From Mermis nigrescens (taxonomy: Eukaryota > Nematoda > Enoplea > Mermithida > Mermithidae): a DNA stretch of 64,000 bases. The stretch is from assembly GCA_036768485.1 (NCBI GenBank), contig JAVLUZ010000015.1, positions 233,379 to 297,378 of the forward strand, written 5' to 3'. The translations under genes were made by a program, and so were the position numbers. Positions 9,938 through 20,928 of the stretch are shown here, piece after piece (position 1 is the stretch's first letter; every line of letters begins with the position of its first letter). Below the pieces are notes generated by a model. It had not been told where the DNA came from. It searched no databases and saw only the letters and a program-made list of their open reading frames with translations.

Positions 9938-11110
9938 CACATACAAACGTACTACAATCAAAGGGCTACAAACTGGCCCAAACCGAATTTATTTACAATC
10001 CACTTTCTCTGTTCAGAAGTCGGGAGAGGTCGAATAGGATAAAAATAAAGTACTTCTTAAGGGGTGGCGAACAAAAATATGGACAAACACGTATTTTTCA
10101 GTGTCCACCACATTGTAAACTTTAAAAATCTGAACCGAACGCTCCATTGAGTGTAAATGAATTCGGTTTGGGCCAGTTTGTAGCCCTTTGATTGTAGTAC
10201 GTTTGTATGTGCCAAGCTTACGTTCCGCAAAATATTTCATATGATTTACCAATTAAATACGAAAAAACCTGTTTTTTTTCGCCCATTTTACACCTCAGAT
10301 TTCGAACTTTACACCCCATAAACAACTCAATATTACGTTTTTTGAACGCAGTTTAATTCGACATGTAACCCCTAAAAGTTACTTTATTTTTTTCCATTTA
10401 AATTATCTTAACTCATAACCGAAAAAGTTGGCAGAGAAATCTTGGACAGAATCTGTTTTTTACTCATCCACTAGAGTGTAAAGTTAAAACCCCTGGTACT
10501 GTGTATTGATTGTAGAAAACTTTGAAGGTCAGATTCGTTATTCTGAACTCACAGAGAACATTTTTAAAAAAATTCATCATCCACGGCGCTCTGGGCGGAA
10601 AAAATTTTTTCAATGTAAAGTTTACACCTGCACTAATAACACAATATTGATTGTAAAGAAACAAAATAAATTTTGACGTGTAGCGCTTAAGACGAGGCAG
10701 ATTTTAAAGGTAGTTACCACGTTCTTTCTACTATGTGGAGAATATGGCAGGGAAAAAATATTTTTTGTCTCAGACTCTTTACAATAAACCGCCTCTAAAT
10801 TCGAAAATATTACCTTTTAAGAAAAAAATATAAAAAGTTTCTCCTAGATTGTATAACCGTCTACATTTTGAAACCAATCAGACTGCATAGAATGTAAAAC
10901 TAAGTTAGATATGCTCTTGCACATGAAAACAGTAAAAAACCGTCTAATTTACACTCCGGTGCAACAACCAATGAGTGTAAAGAAATTTAAAGACCAGATT
11001 CGTAACCTACTAATTAGGGAAAACATTTTTTTTAAATTGGCCCTCCGCAAATTATTTGAATTTTTAGTGTAAACTTTACACACTCAAGACGCGCTCGGTA
11101 TTGAGTGTAA
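9905..11110. repeat. Region dense in GTGTAAA/TTTACAC motifs
   Basis: More than a dozen GTGTAAA or TTTACAC (or one-mismatch) motifs occur, several as the palindrome GTGTAAACTTTACAC or GTAAAGTTTACAC (9910-9922, 10612-10628, 11070-11090). They fall within ~130-bp units related to 8200-8640. The spacing suggests a decayed tandem array whose most conserved part is the palindrome. No open frame of note. Confidence 0.45.
9938..10211. repeat. Perfect 52-bp inverted repeat
   Basis: Bases 9938-9989 and 10160-10211 are exact reverse complements (CACATACAAACGTACTAC... to ...CAAACCGAATT), with a 170-base loop. It lies at the edge of the GTGTAAA-rich region. It may be the end part of a foldback insertion; no target duplication was found. 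Confidence 0.7.
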
Positions 11111-11289
11111 ACAAGAAAAAAATGGGGGCACTAAGTTTTTTTATTATCTACCTTTTAAAAAAAACCGCACGTCTCAGATGTGTGCCGTTGTAGCTGTGAG
11201 GGGGGACACAAATTTCGCACTCGCTGTAAAAAACATATAAGAAAAAAGGATGGCCAAGTATATTATAGGTAGCGCTATCGCGCTACCTA

Positions 11290-11435
11290 GGATAGATGTG
11301 AAGTTAATTCAAGCATCTAAACAGTGCTGTGGTGACATATTTCAGTAATGCGCTAAATAAAAATGCTGCAGCTGAAATCGAACCCGTGTTGCTTCGACGA
11401 CAATCGGACGTTCTACCACCACGCTAAGCGGATGT
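11290..11435 (-). mobile_element. tRNA-derived SINE copy 1
   Basis: On the minus strand a tRNA-like head has an A-box-like TTAGCGTGGTGG and a B box GGGTTCGATTTC, about 30 bases apart as in tRNA genes. The head and the following ~60 bases (CAGC...TTTAGCGCATTACTG...ATGTC.CCAGCACTG-like) match 59288-59420 on the plus strand. Shared non-tRNA body after a tRNA head is the mark of a SINE rather than a lone tRNA pseudogene. The acceptor stem does not pair, so it is not a working tRNA. Confidence 0.6.
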
Positions 11436-11479
11436 TTCCGGCGATGTTTTATTGTGTTTAACGGTCGATTTATGACAAG

Positions 11480-11690
11480 CTGAATGCGCAAATTCTATCC
11501 TCGTGTTGCATGATCTGCTGGAAAACGAGAATAAATTATGCCATTAGAAATTTTATTGAAAAAGCCTTTCTTCCTAAGTGATCTCTAAATGACCTACAGT
11601 AAGTAGGGAAGATAGAGTTACTGTAACCTTGGAGAAGATTTGCTGAAAAAGCTCTCGATAAATGAAACAGACTATACATACAAATCTGTC
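11480..11690 (-). repeat. TAGTCTGTTTCATTT repeat, copy
   Basis: Reversed, this begins TAGTCTGTTTCATTTATCGAGAGC and continues with blocks shared with 58521-58740 (CTACAGTAAC, TCTCGTTTTCCAGCAGATCA, ATTCAGCTTGTC, AAACACAATAAA). Shorter copies of the same tip are at 7197-7240, 59200-59272 and 59460-59570. The class is unknown. Two of the copies adjoin the SINE heads. Confidence 0.5.
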
Positions 11691-11699
11691 CGTGCGTTA

Positions 11700-12489
11700 C
11701 CTTGGTAACTTAAGAGTTAAAATAGTATTTATACTGCAGCCGGAAGACTCAGAATATTTATAGTAGTACAGTTAGCTGCCTGGGAACCCTTTTGTAGCTG
11801 CTCGCTTGATTGCCGGAAATTGATTTCTGTGTACAAGGTTTCGTGAAATAGACTATATGTAGATACTCTTTAGTGAATAATCAGAAGATCACTTAAAAAT
11901 TGACCCTCGTAATTGAAAATATTTATGACCGAACTTTTTTATACTAGACAAGACAAAGTATTATCGTCTGGGCCAGTTTTTCATATAAAAATACTTTACT
12001 GCCTCAGCTACAAAAGAAATATAATAGCGGATAGTTTGATAAAGTCAACAAATTCATCAAAGGGAATGCAATGCAGGTCAGATGAATGTCACGTTCCATA
12101 GCTGCACATTCACAAATGTTTCGATGAGCAAGTATGATGGTTAACGCAAATACATAGGAGATACAGTAACTTCAGAAACGCGAATTGCGATGAGCTATGC
12201 AAATTTGCAGGGCAAAAGACCTTTCGTCGACTGCACTAGCAAGCGAAGTCGATAAGCGAGTTAGCTACGCAAGCGGGCCAACGATACGGTCGAGCAACTG
12301 AGCGTTACAGTGAAATAAGGGCCCAGTTGTTTTTTCATAGCGTAAATAATTAGAAGGTGATTCAAGCGCAATGGGAAAGAAAAGAAGGCACCTGAAAAGC
12401 AAGAATGAAGGCAAGTTTGTGTGACAAGAGAGTCCTCATTCTTTGGACATGTTCTGTCTACAAAGTAAATCTTAAATTCAAGTGGGAAC
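11700..12489. other. No recognised gene
   Basis: Contains a short phrase (ACAAGGTTTCGTGAAATAGACTATA at ~11838) that recurs at ~46010, so a small unclassified repeat is present. Otherwise I see nothing in it. Confidence 0.3.
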
Positions 12490-12742
12490 CAGGCCCGTAT
12501 CCAGGATTTTGTTGTGGAGGAGGGGGCACGAATGATCAATATTCTTGAAAAACATCGGTGGGATCGAATGATAAATCGAAAAAGAAATTTTTATGACTGA
12601 CTAGTGCAATCAGAGTCAGGCCCGCATCCAGGATTATGTTCCGGGGAGGGGCATGGCCAAAATTTTTTTTTAAATCAAGGGGAAACCATAGAATGAATTT
12701 TAGTTTGCAGAGTCTGCGGAAAAATTCGGTTTAAGGTCCCCA
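12490..12742 (+). mobile_element. Two left ends of hAT family A
   Basis: CAGGCCCGTATCCAGG begins at 12490, and CAGGCCCGCATCCAGG at 12617, each followed by GATT..GTT and a G-rich run, as at the start of the complete element at 48312. Matching right ends were not found nearby, so both are truncated or one is inserted in the other and later broken. Confidence 0.5.
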
Positions 12743-13012
12743 CCGTACCTGGGCGTGGGGAGGGGGTTTGGGGGTATGCACTCCTCCGAGAAATCAAATA
12801 CCCCCAGAAATCAAAATACCCCCCCCCCTCCCAGATTTCAATCTTTGAAATTTTTATTCGTTTTTTTCCGCATTTTTTTGATGCTAGTGGATAGTGCACG
12901 ATGAGAATCGTTGAAAAATGGTGTTTTTTCGCCATACCACCACTTTTAAGGCCATTTTTTGATCTTTGAAAAAATCTTGCACCCCCAAAGAACTTTGGTG
13001 CCGCCCACCTAT
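12743..13012 (+). mobile_element. MITE family M copy with exact 8-bp duplication
   Basis: Ends are a decayed CCGTACCTGGGCG and an intact CCGCCCACCTATG. The flanks GGTCCCCA at 12735-12742 and 13013-13020 are identical, confirming insertion as a unit. It is slightly longer (270 bp) than the 256-bp type copy because of extra C-rich runs. Confidence 0.85.
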
Positions 13013-13020
13013 GGTCCCCA

Positions 13021-13533
13021 CTCAGGGAACCGAAATGGAACGTAGTTTTAGCCTAATTTTAATATATAATATAATATTTATTGGCTGTTACTTTAAATAC
13101 TATATATAGGCTAAACTTTACTATATAGTGTGAACGGAAAACTTGCAGATGTACGTGGAAAGGAACGATATTGATTGAAATGAGGAGGACATGCATAAAG
13201 AAAGTGCGGAAAAAAATTTTATGAAAAACGGACCAATATTGGTGAAGATAGAGTTACTCAGGATATAGCTACATTAAAGTGAGGTATATTTTACAGTTTA
13301 CCAAAAATGTTCCGAATTTGGGCTGAAAAACATATGTATCTGACATTTTCAAGGTCGCTGATTACGAAAAAATAACTTTTATTTTACGGAAAAAAAATTT
13401 TGTTTGAAAATTTTTAAATTTGAAAAAAGAATTTTTTGCATGTTCTTTCTGTCTAGATAATGTGAAAATTCAAGTTTCTGCTTAAATGACGCTTAGGCTT
13501 AGGCTTAGTTTATCTGAGAAGGTGTTTTCGGCT
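13021..13533. other. No recognised feature
   Basis: AT-rich sequence without a supported open frame; short runs of TATA and poly-A are the only visible structure. Confidence 0.3.
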
Positions 13534-13653
13534 GCTTAGGTCGAGGTCGCTCCCGCTTAGGTCGAGGTATAGAAGCTTAGGTCAACGTATAGATGCTTAG
13601 GTCGATGTATAGATGCTCAAGTCGATGTATAGATGCTTAGGTCGACCTAAGTT
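13534..13653. repeat. 20-bp tandem repeat (GCTTAGGTCGATGTATAGAT)
   Basis: Six head-to-tail units of 20-21 bp, starting GCTTAGGTCGAGG and becoming uniform in the middle; the last unit ends in the palindrome GCTTAGGTCGACCTAAG. Units differ at one to three bases. Confidence 0.85.
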
Positions 13654-13724
13654 GGGTACATGTTATTCTGCATTCCACTGTTTGAATCTTGAATGAATGA
13701 ATGAAATAATTTGTTACTGAAAGG

Positions 13725-13830
13725 CGACAATTACGAAGGATGTAAAAGAGTAATAAAACGTACGGCCAAAAGAATTAAAGCGTACAGCAAAAGGCGATGA
13801 GCGAGTCATGAAAATGACGATTTAAGCCCG
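13725..13830. repeat. Short repeat shared with 59990-60095
   Basis: The block ATTACGAAGGATGTAAAAGAG...ACGTACGG..AAAAGAAT...AGCGTACA.CAAAAGGCGA.GAGCGAGT is repeated at 59990-60075 with ~90% agreement by eye. In both places it lies directly beside a LINE, so it may be a LINE-end or preferred-target sequence. Confidence 0.45.
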
Positions 13831-14158
13831 CCCTATAATAAATTTGGATAAGTCGACATCAATTAATCTAGATTTGAATATATTTAAGTTAGAGGAAGAG
13901 ATGAATATATTTAAGCTAGAGGAAGAGACTACAAAATCAGGTAGGTGATTCCAAACAGAGATATACTTATAAAAAAAGTCAAATTTTTGTAAATTAGAAC
14001 GGATAAGAGGAACAACTAGCTTGAAACGATTTGTGCAGCGAGTAGTATTTTGATTAAGCACAAAAAATCTGTCTTGGAAAGACAAGATTTTTGACTAATA
14101 ATTTGATACATCATACATAAGCAAATATGAAGGCGACGTAATTCTAATCGACACAAGT
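13822..14158 (-). pseudogene. LINE-B' reverse transcriptase C-terminus
   Basis: On the minus strand the codons for LELRRLHICLCMMYQII and then, after one frame change near 14060, VVPLIRSN...FDFFYKYISVWNHLP match the C-terminal part of CR1/L2-like reverse transcriptases (the LDSL..RR..Dl.mmY and WN.LP motifs). It ends with a stop at 13822. The rest of the same element lies beyond the nested LINE at 16751-17490. The family is the same as at 21371-22690. Confidence 0.65.
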
Positions 14159-14337
14159 TAAGTTGGTTAAAGAAAGAAAAGAAAGAAGAAAGAAATAGTT
14201 TATCGCGACAGAGACGGAATTAAAACAATACAAATTCGGTCAAATTAAAAAAAGAAAGAATCATACACTGAAATGTCGTCAATGCAATGAAGTATATTAT
14301 CAAAAACCTGCGCAAGGACTATAAAGGCGGTTTGCAC

Positions 14338-16423
14338 TTACTTATAGTCTAAGGTAAAACTAATTTTCTCTAAACGACTGCTGAAGGAGGGAAAGTTCGG
14401 GGCATTTACAACTTCTTCTGGCAAATTATTCCAAAGAGGAGGGAGTCTATTTGCAAAACAATACATTTTCAAATTTAAGCGAGATTTAGGTATTTTAGCT
14501 TTACCGAGTTAACTGATCGAGTGATGCCATTACACACCGTGAACAACTCGTTAAAATCGATGTCTATAAGACCATGGTAAATTTTATAGGCCATCGATAG
14601 ATCATGACGGACTCGACGTAACTGGAGTGAGTCTAATTTAAGAAAATCTAATCGTTCACTATAGCGCAAGTCGGGAAAATTTAAGCCCCTTCTAGTAAAG
14701 TATCTTTGAACTCTCTCAATACTTCTCACGTCTTGCTTTTTGTGTGGTGACCAAATAGCCGTGCAATATTCTAGTAAAGGTCTGATATACGTTTTATAAG
14801 CCATAATTAGCAGTTCAGCATCTTTAGCCTTAAATGCTCGAAAAATTAATGACATCCTAAAATATGCACTTTTAACTATTTGTGCAATGTGCGGCGAAAA
14901 ATCCATATATTCGTTTAAAAGAATACCTAAATCTTTCACTTCGTTGTTTTCCAAAATATCCTCCATTCCAATCGAATATTTTTGCCTGGGATTTTTATGA
15001 CCGAAATGCAAAACGGAGCATTTTGCCACTTTTCAGACCACTCATGGATATTCAGTAACAAATTGTTCAACATTCCTGCTTGTTCTGTTACGGAAAACAT
15101 TTTTACATCATCCGCAAATAGGTACATTTTCAACTTTTCATTTTTGTTCAGAAAAGCGATATCATTTATGTAAAAAAGAAACAAAAGAGGACCAAGAACG
15201 CTACCCTGTGGAACTCCGCTAGTAACATCAGTGAGCTCAGAAAAAGAATCACCAATTTTTACCTGCTGAGTTCGACCATGTAAAAAATCTGTAATCCACA
15301 AAAATAATCGTCCTTTTAGTCCGTAAAATGAAAGTTTGTGAAGGAGTTTATTATGTGAGACAGAATCAAAAGCTTTGCAGAAGTCTAAATATATAGCATC
15401 AACCGGACTTTTAGAATCGATGTGGCATATAATTTCGTTTATGTACATTAATAGTTGGGCTTCACACGATTTTTTAGGCAAAAATCCGAACTGAATAGAT
15501 GAAAAAATTTTGTTTATTTGAATGTATGTTAAGATGTTATCTTTTAATATTTTCTCTAAAATTCTGCAACTTACACACGTTAACGAAATATGCCTATAAT
15601 TAGAAGTTATGGAAGGATCAACCTTTTTGAAAATGGGGATGACGTGAGCTGTTTTCCAGATTTTTGGAAGTTTACCAGTTAACAAGGAAATGGAAAAGAT
15701 CTTTTTAAGAGGTGACAAAAGTGAGACTTTCAAATTTTTATACAAAATACTAGGTAATCCGTCTGGACCAAAGGAACTAGAACAATTTAAGTTCGAAATG
15801 GCTTTAGCTATAGCTGCTTCATCAAGTATGATATTTTCCAAACCAGGCAAATTCTTTAAATCAAGGTCAAGTAAGAGTAAGCTTCCATCATCCTGAGTAG
15901 AAACTGAACAGAAAAAAGTATATAGTAAAGTAACTTTCTTAGATTCTTCCGAAACTAGCTCGCCATTTTCCTTTTTTAGCGGTGGCATGGTTTTAGCACT
16001 TTTCAAACGTTTACCAACAAAATTATAAAACTGTTTTAGATTTCCCTTTTCAACTAATTTATTTTCGCACTTTATTTCAAAAGCCAAAATAGCTGAAGAT
16101 ATTTCTTTACAAACCAGTTCGTATTTTGCTTTTAAAATATCAGTTTTAGATGTTTTATATTTACGCCAAAGCCTTAGTTTTTTATTTTGTAGTTTTCTGA
16201 TTTCGATTGGGTACAATTTAGCTCCAATCTTCCCGAAAGATACGAATTTAGAGACACCAAGATTAATAATAGCAAGGTATTTATTATAAAAGTCATCAAT
16301 AGTTACACAGTCAAAAAATGCATCTTCCCATGAAATTGAATCCAAATAAGCTGAAAAATCAAGATATTTCCCACGCGAAAAATTCCGTGATTTTGTTTTT
16401 ATTTTTTTTGCTACAATCAGCAA
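14338..16423 (-). pseudogene. LINE A' reverse transcriptase (frame-broken)
   Basis: The longest open part (16423-14936) has the ordered reverse transcriptase blocks: SSFGPDGLP, WKTAHVIPIFKK, NYRHISL, QFGFLPKKS, YLDFCKAFDS (catalytic Asp), SGVPQGSVLGPLLF and the catalytic FADD. A frame change near 15000 moves to 15029-14475 (GHKNP, DLGILLNE, YIRPLLEYCTAIWSPHK, RVQRYFTRR, LKLDSLQLRRVRHDL). A second change near 14475 leads to the final WNNLPEEVV block, ending near 14338. The R-for-P change in the usual NYRPISL block (NYRHISL) is another sign of decay. Length overall is near that of intact relatives. Confidence 0.8.
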
Positions 16424-16730
16424 TGACAGAAAAGCTTACCTGATAATGATCACAAGAAGTGTTGAAGGTGGCAAAACATTTATGTCAAAACAAATGTTAG
16501 CGTTAGAAAAAACAAGATCTAAAGTGTTATCTAATCTAATAGGCTGATTTACATGCTGAGTAAATCCATTTGATATAAGAGTATTCCAAAACAGCAAAGA
16601 GCTTTTATCAGTCGGAATTTCATTAGAAAACCAATTAATGTCGGGAAAGTTAAAATCACCTATTATTATCGTTGGCAAATTTTGGGCCATACACCAAAGT
16701 AGAAAGTCACACAAGTTTTCAGGTTAAGGC
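16424..16730 (-). pseudogene. LINE A' endonuclease, partial
   Basis: The frame at 16714-16436 encodes TIIIGDFNFPDINW (the GDFN block of APE-type LINE endonucleases) and FTQHVNQPIRLDNTLDLVFSN, which precedes the SDH block. The frame is lost near 16440 before SDH. N-terminal endonuclease blocks are missing because of 5' truncation. Confidence 0.7.
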
Positions 16731-16750
16731 GTTCGTCGTAAGAAAGGGGG

Positions 16751-17490
16751 CTATGATATCCAACTATTCAAGAAAGCTTTCTTGATAATACTGTTGTAAT
16801 GTTCCTTAAATTTCAGGATGTGCGAAATTAGCACTCCTAAATCGCGAACATAGACAGAATCGTTCGTAATAACTTGTGTATTGAGTGTATATGACAATTT
16901 AGGATTATTTTTTCCCAAATATAGGGCTGTGCATTTAGAATATGATATTGGTAAACAATTTCTGGTGGCCCAAATAGGAATTCTATCTAAATCTTTCTGA
17001 AGTGTTTGATAATTGCAGGAAAGATTGAATATCTTTAGGTCATATGCGAACATAAAAGTCGAACTTGACAAGTTATCAAAGATATCATTTATAAAAATCA
17101 AAAACAACGTAGGTCCAAGAATGGACCCTTGAATAACTCCACTTGTAACAGCGGCATAATCTGAAAAACACTGATTAAGGCGAACACACTGAATACGATT
17201 AGATAGAAAAGCTTTTAACCAATTAAACAGGTGTTGTTGAATACCGTAACTAGTTAATTTAACAAGAAGTTTAGATATGTCGACTTTGTCAAAAGCTTTA
17301 GCAAAGTCTATATAAATAATATCAACGGTTTCTTTACATTCCAGTGATTTAACCCAAGAATGTTTACAATTTAATAGTTGCAATTCGCAAGATTTATGTT
17401 TTTGGAGACCATATTGAAAAGGTGATATTAACTCATTAGTAGATAAATAAATTGATAGTTGAGTATTAATAATACTTCAAATGGTTGGAA
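16751..17490 (-). pseudogene. LINE-B' reverse transcriptase, 5' part
   Basis: The frame 17383-16751, extended upstream to ~17485 by LISPFQYGLQKHKSCELQ codons, has IIYIDFAKAFDKV, SGVIQGSILGPTLF and then AYDLKIF where an active enzyme has ADD: the catalytic pair is lost. It ends abruptly after VRDLGVLIS...AFLNSW, where LINE A' begins. The continuing domain on the far side (13822-14158) resumes some 65 codons later, so ~200 bp of target are missing. Confidence 0.7.
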
Positions 17491-18164
17491 CTTTAAGATA
17501 ATCCAAAAATGCTGTTTTGAATCGTATTTAAGTAGAAATCTTTAAGTGGATGATAAACAATGCTAAAAATAGTGAAATTAAATAAATTTCTTGAAAATTT
17601 GGGCAAAAAATTACCAAAAAAATTTTCTTTAATCTTGGTTTCCATGCAGTATAACTTAATTTTTTGTAATCTGCGACCTTGAAAATGGCAGGAAAATATT
17701 AATTAGTAAAAATTGGAAACCTTTGATAAACTGCTAAAATTCCTTAAAGTAGCTTAAAATGGTGAATGTCGGAGTATGATGTTTGAAGTACCGTAACTCT
17801 GAATTTTTTATGGATTTGGTTTATTATTTTTTTCCGCGTCTTTTTAGTGACACAAAGTATCGTTTTTGCGCTATTGTATGGCAGTTCTGCCGGAATGGCG
17901 CAAAAATCGGTTCCACACCATATTCTTCAAAAATTCCAATACTATAGTTTACGTACCCAACAATGTAAAAAGCGCTCGCAAATAGAAACATATGAGAACA
18001 TGCATGACACGTGGTTACTGGTACATACAAAAATAATAAAAAACATATGAAATTGAAGTGCTAAAAGAACAAAATTGCGAAACTTGTCAAATAAATGCAA
18101 AAAAAGTAAAGTGTATCGGTATGAAGTAAAGCCAAGGCGTACAGGCAGTGCACTTACATACACT
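17491..18164. other. No recognised feature
   Basis: AT-rich sequence with short, mutually overlapping open frames on both strands; none resembles a known protein. Confidence 0.3.
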
Positions 18165-18345
18165 CCTTAAGGAATTTCGGGCTGGGGAATTCGAAATTGA
18201 AAGAATTAGGTGAGGGTCGGCAATATTGACTGAGTTACAGGCTGTTGAAGTTCATGTGCTTAAGGATAGGCGAAAAGGGAAAAAATGGCATTTGGGGTAT
18301 TTTTCAGCTTTCAATTTGTGGCAATTGCTTGGCGGATTCAGTGGT
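18165..18345 (+). repeat. Unclassified repeat, also reversed at 24040-24250
   Basis: Blocks GAATTAGGTGAGGGTCGG, GAGTTACAGGCTGTTGAAGT and TCATGTGCTTAAGGATAGG are found in reverse order and orientation at 24145-24230. Neither copy shows clear termini. Confidence 0.5.
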
Positions 18346-18931
18346 GCCAGACATGGGCTTAGTGATCGACCGAGGCCCCGGCTCCGGCAATCCCCGGCCA
18401 TTTTTCAGCATCCCGGCCCCGGCCGGGGCAAGGTCAAAAAATGGCCGGGGCCGGGAAAAGTTTAGTGTAATTCGTATTTTGTACAGGCTGTGATACTGGC
18501 ACTTATTTATCAATGAGCAAGTGTTAATTTTGAGAACTGTACTGATTAGACCATATGTATACTTACTTAGTCCTTGTTATAACTTTGCTACTGTGTATAA
18601 ATGAGCTTTTACTGAATAAATGTTCAGGAAAATCTGCATGTTTTCGATTCCTCCACTTAACTTATTTAAACTAAATGCTACTTTTAACTCATTCATTCAT
18701 AGCTATGGCTAAAAGATTTAGAGTTGACAAATACGTTCTATTTCTAGTTGGAAATTGTACGTTTTCAACAAACTATTTTTACAAAAAAACACTTTTACAT
18801 TTAATTGAATGGGAACCGCGTGCTTTAAAACGCGTTTCTTGTGTAATAGTTATTAGGACGGAGGTTAATTATAGGCGAATGTAAACTACGCTGCAGAATT
18901 GCGTCCGATCCGATAAACTAAATATGTCTCA

Positions 18932-20531
18932 AATAGTTTCCTAAGGTCCAGAGTTGAGGGAGGGGTGAAATCCCAAATTGGAGGACCAGAAAATTAAGTG
19001 GTGGACTATTATTAGCCGACTCTATTTTGTTGTACGAGCTTCTTGTGCTTGTACAAAGATCTCCGAAAAGGTCTTTGTATGAGCTAACAAATTTTTGTAG
19101 CTATATTATATAAATATATTTTTAAACATACACATTTTCGCATACTATCAGTATGTGACAGTGTTTTTTGTACAATGCACCTTTGTATATACATGAACAA
19201 AGATGGTACCCAAAAGTCTTTGTACATTTTGTACCAGTGTTTTTTTTGTACACGGTCCGTTTGTGCATGTACAAAGATGGTCCCCAAAAGTCTTTGTACA
19301 TTTTGTACACACAAATTTTTGGTTACTATAATATGGTACAGTAGCGATTTTAGTGTGGTAAAACAGGGTCTTTTGACTTTTGATTGTATATTTTAGCTAA
19401 TTTCTGGGTTTCTAACGCCAAAAATTACTAAGATTGTCTCAAAACGGCGCGAAGCGCCTAAACAATTTGACATTTTTCTATTCTAAATACAAATTTTGCC
19501 ATTTTAAAGATATATAGGACAGACAATTTTTCATATCGGAGCGAAGCGCACGATAAATTTTTGGAATTATACACCTTTTTACAGTTTTTATCTTCCCAAA
19601 AATCTTTGTATATGTACAAAGATAGTCCTGAAAAGTCTTTGTACATCGGGAAAAATCTTTGGCGAATACAAAAAAACACTGTTTTGTACATGCAAATTTT
19701 TGTATACTTTAATATGGTACAGTAACGATTTCAGTGTAGTAGAACATAGTTTTATGTGTGAATTCCATCAAATGCTCATAAAATTTTCGGCATTTCGCGC
19801 CGAACTAAAATTATCAACTAAATTCAGGCCGAATTATCACATTTAGAAGCATGGTCTTTTTGAATTCGGCGAAGATTTTTGCTGATGTACAAAGTCGTTT
19901 CAGGACCGTCTTTGTACATGTACAAAGATTTTTGAAGAACAAAAACTGTAAAAAGGTGTAGAATTCCTTATTGAAAATTCTACCATTTTAAAGATTTTCA
20001 GGGGGTAAGCGGCTGCAAAAGTGGAGCCGCTTACTCCTTCCCTGAAAATGACCGAGAATATAAGTGACAGGGGTTTGGGCCATCCCCCATCCACGCTTTG
20101 AAGCCCCGAACTTCCTTGAAAGTCAGAAAATATTTGACCACCCTCCCCCATTTTTTGGCGAAAACCTGCGCTTTTTTGGCTATTTTTATTTGTTTTTACC
20201 ATTTTTTGATCTAGTCGCTAACCCCGCTCCTTCTAAAAATGGCGAGGGACCCCTACCCTAGATTTCCAGCCGTTGCATGTATACTGAGGGACCCTCATAA
20301 AATTTTAAGCGATTACATGCATGTTTTATAGTGATAGTTTATCTATTTACTCTAGCTCACATTCTAAAATAACGTATCACTTCGTGAAATTCTAATAGTT
20401 AGGTACACTTTTGCCATACTAAAAAATTAAGTTAAAAAAATTCAAAAGGTTTTCACCAAAAATCGTCTGACAGTGACTTGTGTCTTGGACCCTGACGGGT
20501 GTAATACCCCTCCCCCTTATTGGAATGTATG
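18932..20531. mobile_element. hAT-like element F, 1,600 bp, nested in E
   Basis: Flanks ATGTCTCA (18924-18931) and ATGTCTCG (20532-20539) agree at 7 of 8 bases. Tips are AATAGTTTCCTAAGG and, reversed, CATACATTCCAATAAGG, each followed by a G-rich run. Its interior holds several short hairpins built on TGTACAAAGA...TCTTTGTACA. A shorter relative with the same two ends is at 57657-58108. No transposase frame is seen. Confidence 0.65.
19052..19929. repeat. Dispersed TGTACAAAGA...TCTTTGTACA hairpins
   Basis: At least five imperfect copies of a ~30-33 bp hairpin occur at 19052-19079, 19197-19224, 19268-19300, 19613-19645 and 19886-19918. Stems are 9-11 bp and loops hold GGTCC..AAAA. They lie inside element F, spaced irregularly, and could be multiple protein-binding or cruciform sites. 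Confidence 0.6.
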
Positions 20532-20928
20532 ATGTCTCGTTTATTACATCCAATACCTATTGCATCCAGTCGCTACAGCAGCAGTAGCAGTAGCGTAGAT
20601 ACAAATGATATAGAGTGTGCTAATAGCAGCGACATAGACTTTATTGATGATTCAGACAATGAAGCACTGGACTAAATTTGTTTCTTGTGACATAAATAGT
20701 AATAAAACTTGATATGAAAAGGCGCACCTACATAACTTTGCGCTTGCCATTTACTACTGAATGGAGCAGTCGCTCATTATTTCTTTTCCTATGCCCACCT
20801 TAAGTATGTGTCATGCAATACTATTTTCCTTGCCTGACCCCCGGCCTGCCCCGGCCGGGGCCGGGGATTTTTTTTCAGCCCGGTACCGCCCCGGCCCCGG
20901 CCAAAAAAGTCGCCCGGTCGATCACTAG

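Larger units (their letters stand above)
14160..16735 (-). mobile_element. LINE A', 5'-truncated CR1/L2-like retrotransposon
   Basis: The element reads right to left: part of the endonuclease (16730-16424), reverse transcriptase (16423-~14338), a ~170-bp 3' part and a tail of TTTC/TTTCT repeats ending near 14160. It is cut within the endonuclease at ~16735, as expected of incomplete target-primed reverse transcription. On both sides is LINE-B' sequence, so it inserted in that older LINE. It is the same broad family as 60110-63780. Confidence 0.75.
18361..20928 (+). mobile_element. hAT-like element E with CCGGGGCC subterminal arrays
   Basis: Ends are AGTGATCGACCG at 18361 and, reversed, AGTGATCGACCG at 20928: 12-bp perfect inverted tips. 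Next to each is a CCCCGG/CCGGGGCC array (18371-18455; 20834-20905). Near the 3' end a short frame (~20572-20672) codes for a Ser run and an acidic DIDFIDDSDNE tail before a stop, as in transposase C-termini. Positions 240-521 are a second 3' copy. A separate element (18932-20531) is nested in it; without that, E would be ~960 bp, so it is an internal-deletion derivative. No convincing 8-bp duplication is seen at the outer ends. Confidence 0.6.

Noticed and set aside
18361..20928. 8-bp target duplication for element E
   Set aside because: The flanking octamers do not match in any sensible register, so none is claimed although the tips are perfect.
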